Positions 12,283 through 13,167 of a stretch of 13,167 nt of DNA are shown one piece after another (the first letter of the stretch is position 1; every line of letters starts with the position of its first letter). The position numbers and the translations under genes were made by a program. The notes below the pieces were generated by a model. That model worked only from the letters and a program-made list of their open reading frames with translations. It had not been told where the DNA came from and made no database searches. Source of the DNA: an uncultured Prevotella sp. (GTDB taxonomy: Bacteria > Bacteroidota > Bacteroidia > Bacteroidales > Bacteroidaceae); contig USCM01000030.1 of assembly GCA_900553155.1 (NCBI GenBank), forward strand, positions 1 to 13,167, read 5' to 3'.

Positions 12283-13167
12283 ATGGAATCGTTTATCATT
12301 GAAGGCGGACACCCCCTAAGCGGAACCATCACACCACAAGGTGCCAAGAACGAGGCGCTTGAGGTTATTGCGGCTACGCTGCTCACCGCCGAACCTGTAA
12401 GAATAAGCAATATACCCGACATCCTCGATGTCAACAACCTTATAAAGCTGCTCGCCGATATAGGCGTGAAGGTAACACGCAACTCGCGCAACGACTACAC
12501 CTTCCAGGCAGACAACCTCAACCTCGAGTTTCTTGCAAGCGACGAGTATGTGCACAAGTGTGCCGCGCTGCGTGGCTCGGTGCTGCTGATGGGTCCGCTG
12601 CTCGGTCGCTTCGGTCGTGCCATGGTGGCTCAGCCGGGTGGCGACAAGATAGGACGCCGACGTCTCGACACCCACTTCCTCGGCTTCAAGAACCTTGGAG
12701 CCAAGTTTATCAACGACGAGGAACGCAAGGTGTACACTATAGAGGCAAGCAAGCTCAAGGGTACATACATGCTGCTCGACGAGGCGTCGGTTACAGGTAC
12801 AGCCAACATCATTATGGCGGCTGTGTTTGCCGAGGGCACCACAACCATATACAACGCAGCCTGCGAGCCCTACATACAGCAGCTGTGCCACATGCTCAAC
12901 AGCATGGGAGCCAATATCTCGGGCATTGCCTCCAACCTCATAACCATAGTTGGCGTAAAGCAACTGCATGGTGCCAAGCACCGCATCCTGCCCGACATGA
13001 TTGAGGTAGGCTCCTTCATCGGCATGGCAGCCATGGTGGGCGAGGGCGTGCGCATCAAGGATGTGCAGCTTAAGCACCTCGGCATCATACCCGACACCTT
13101 CCGCCGCCTGGGCGTAAAGCTTAAGATTGAGGGCGACGACATCATCGTGCCAAAGCAGCCACACTAT
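12283..13167 (+). CDS. murA: UDP-N-acetylglucosamine 1-carboxyvinyltransferase, 3'-truncated by window edge
   Basis: MurA transfers enolpyruvate from PEP to UDP-GlcNAc, the first committed step of peptidoglycan synthesis, in the cytoplasm. The first 295 codons are present, without a stop, out of the usual 420-440. The EPSP-synthase-like fold is clear: FIIEGGHPLSGTITPQGAKN (4-23) with the conserved K22-N23, GPLLGRFGRAMVAQPGG (104-120), then DKIGRRRLDTHFLGF and LLDEASVTGTANI. The position of the catalytic Cys115 of E. coli MurA is Asp here (D121, codon 12643-12645), a change known to make MurA insensitive to fosfomycin while keeping activity. It starts 30 bp after the DUF4290 gene with no visible promoter, so it is read from the tsaB promoter. 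Downstream partners are out of view. Confidence 0.96.
   Translation, partial: MESFIIEGGHPLSGTITPQGAKNEALEVIAATLLTAEPVRISNIPDILDVNNLIKLLADIGVKVTRNSRNDYTFQADNLNLEFLASDEYVHKCAALRGSVLLMGPLLGRFGRAMVAQPGGDKIGRRRLDTHFLGFKNLGAKFINDEERKVYTIEASKLKGTYMLLDEASVTGTANIIMAAVFAEGTTTIYNAACEPYIQQLCHMLNSMGANISGIASNLITIVGVKQLHGAKHRILPDMIEVGSFIGMAAMVGEGVRIKDVQLKHLGIIPDTFRRLGVKLKIEGDDIIVPKQPHY

Noticed and set aside
12316..13164. 282-residue minus-strand frame opposite murA
   Set aside because: It is antisense to a clear MurA coding sequence, and its composition reflects the complement of murA codons.
1..13167. tRNA, rRNA, transposase or phage genes
   Set aside because: No cloverleaf-like sequence with a CCA-type end, no rRNA motifs and no recombinase or phage domain was recognised on either strand.

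Overview
The window is a stretch of a Bacteroidales chromosome (phylum Bacteroidota). Genus cannot be fixed; a Prevotella, Muribaculaceae or Bacteroides relative fits. Three things point there. Promoter -7 boxes have the form TAnnTTTG and leaders are A-rich without strong Shine-Dalgarno sequences. Several families are typical of the phylum: a membrane-anchored AraC regulator, a DUF4290 protein, a fused NagB-like/PIG-L protein and an 'AQ'-type signal peptide on a beta-barrel. The yicC-gmk-nadD order is also familiar from this group. Most of the window is ordinary core chromosome; no phage, integrase, transposase, CRISPR array, tRNA or rRNA was seen.

Layout. 1-980: the 3' part of a membrane-bound AraC-type regulator. 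981-1279: a gene-free stretch with a -7 box and a strong terminator, together outlining a possible ~130-nt small RNA. 1280-2799 (minus): a DUF4250 small protein followed by a NorM-type MATE exporter, as a two-gene operon. 2934-4730 (plus): an aminopeptidase P, divergent from that operon through overlapping promoters. 4891-6879 (plus): a 662-residue fusion of a NagB-like domain with a PIG-L deacetylase domain, followed by a 10-bp-stem hairpin terminator. 7174-7752 (plus): a small secreted outer-membrane beta-barrel protein with its own promoter and terminator.

7834-8589 is a 756-bp gap between converging transcription units and is the most unusual part. It is almost wholly repeats: four 22-bp tandem units, five 26-bp tandem units with two inverted copies further on, a 28-bp perfect inverted repeat bounding 339 bp, several short perfect hairpins, and a dispersed ATCTGCAACC/ATCTGCCACC family in both orientations.

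8590-10624 (minus) is the operon yicC-gmk-nadD: RNA decay, GDP synthesis, NAD synthesis. 10893-13167 (plus) diverges from it and reads tsaB, a DUF4290 gene, then murA, which runs off the window. This joins tRNA t6A modification to the first step of peptidoglycan synthesis.

The best leads are the NagB-like domain lacking three of the four catalytic residues known from E. coli NagB, MurA with Asp in place of the fosfomycin-target Cys, the repeat-filled convergent gap, the orphan promoter-terminator unit, and two symmetric divergent promoter regions. I found no clear undescribed multi-gene system such as a defence or secretion cassette.
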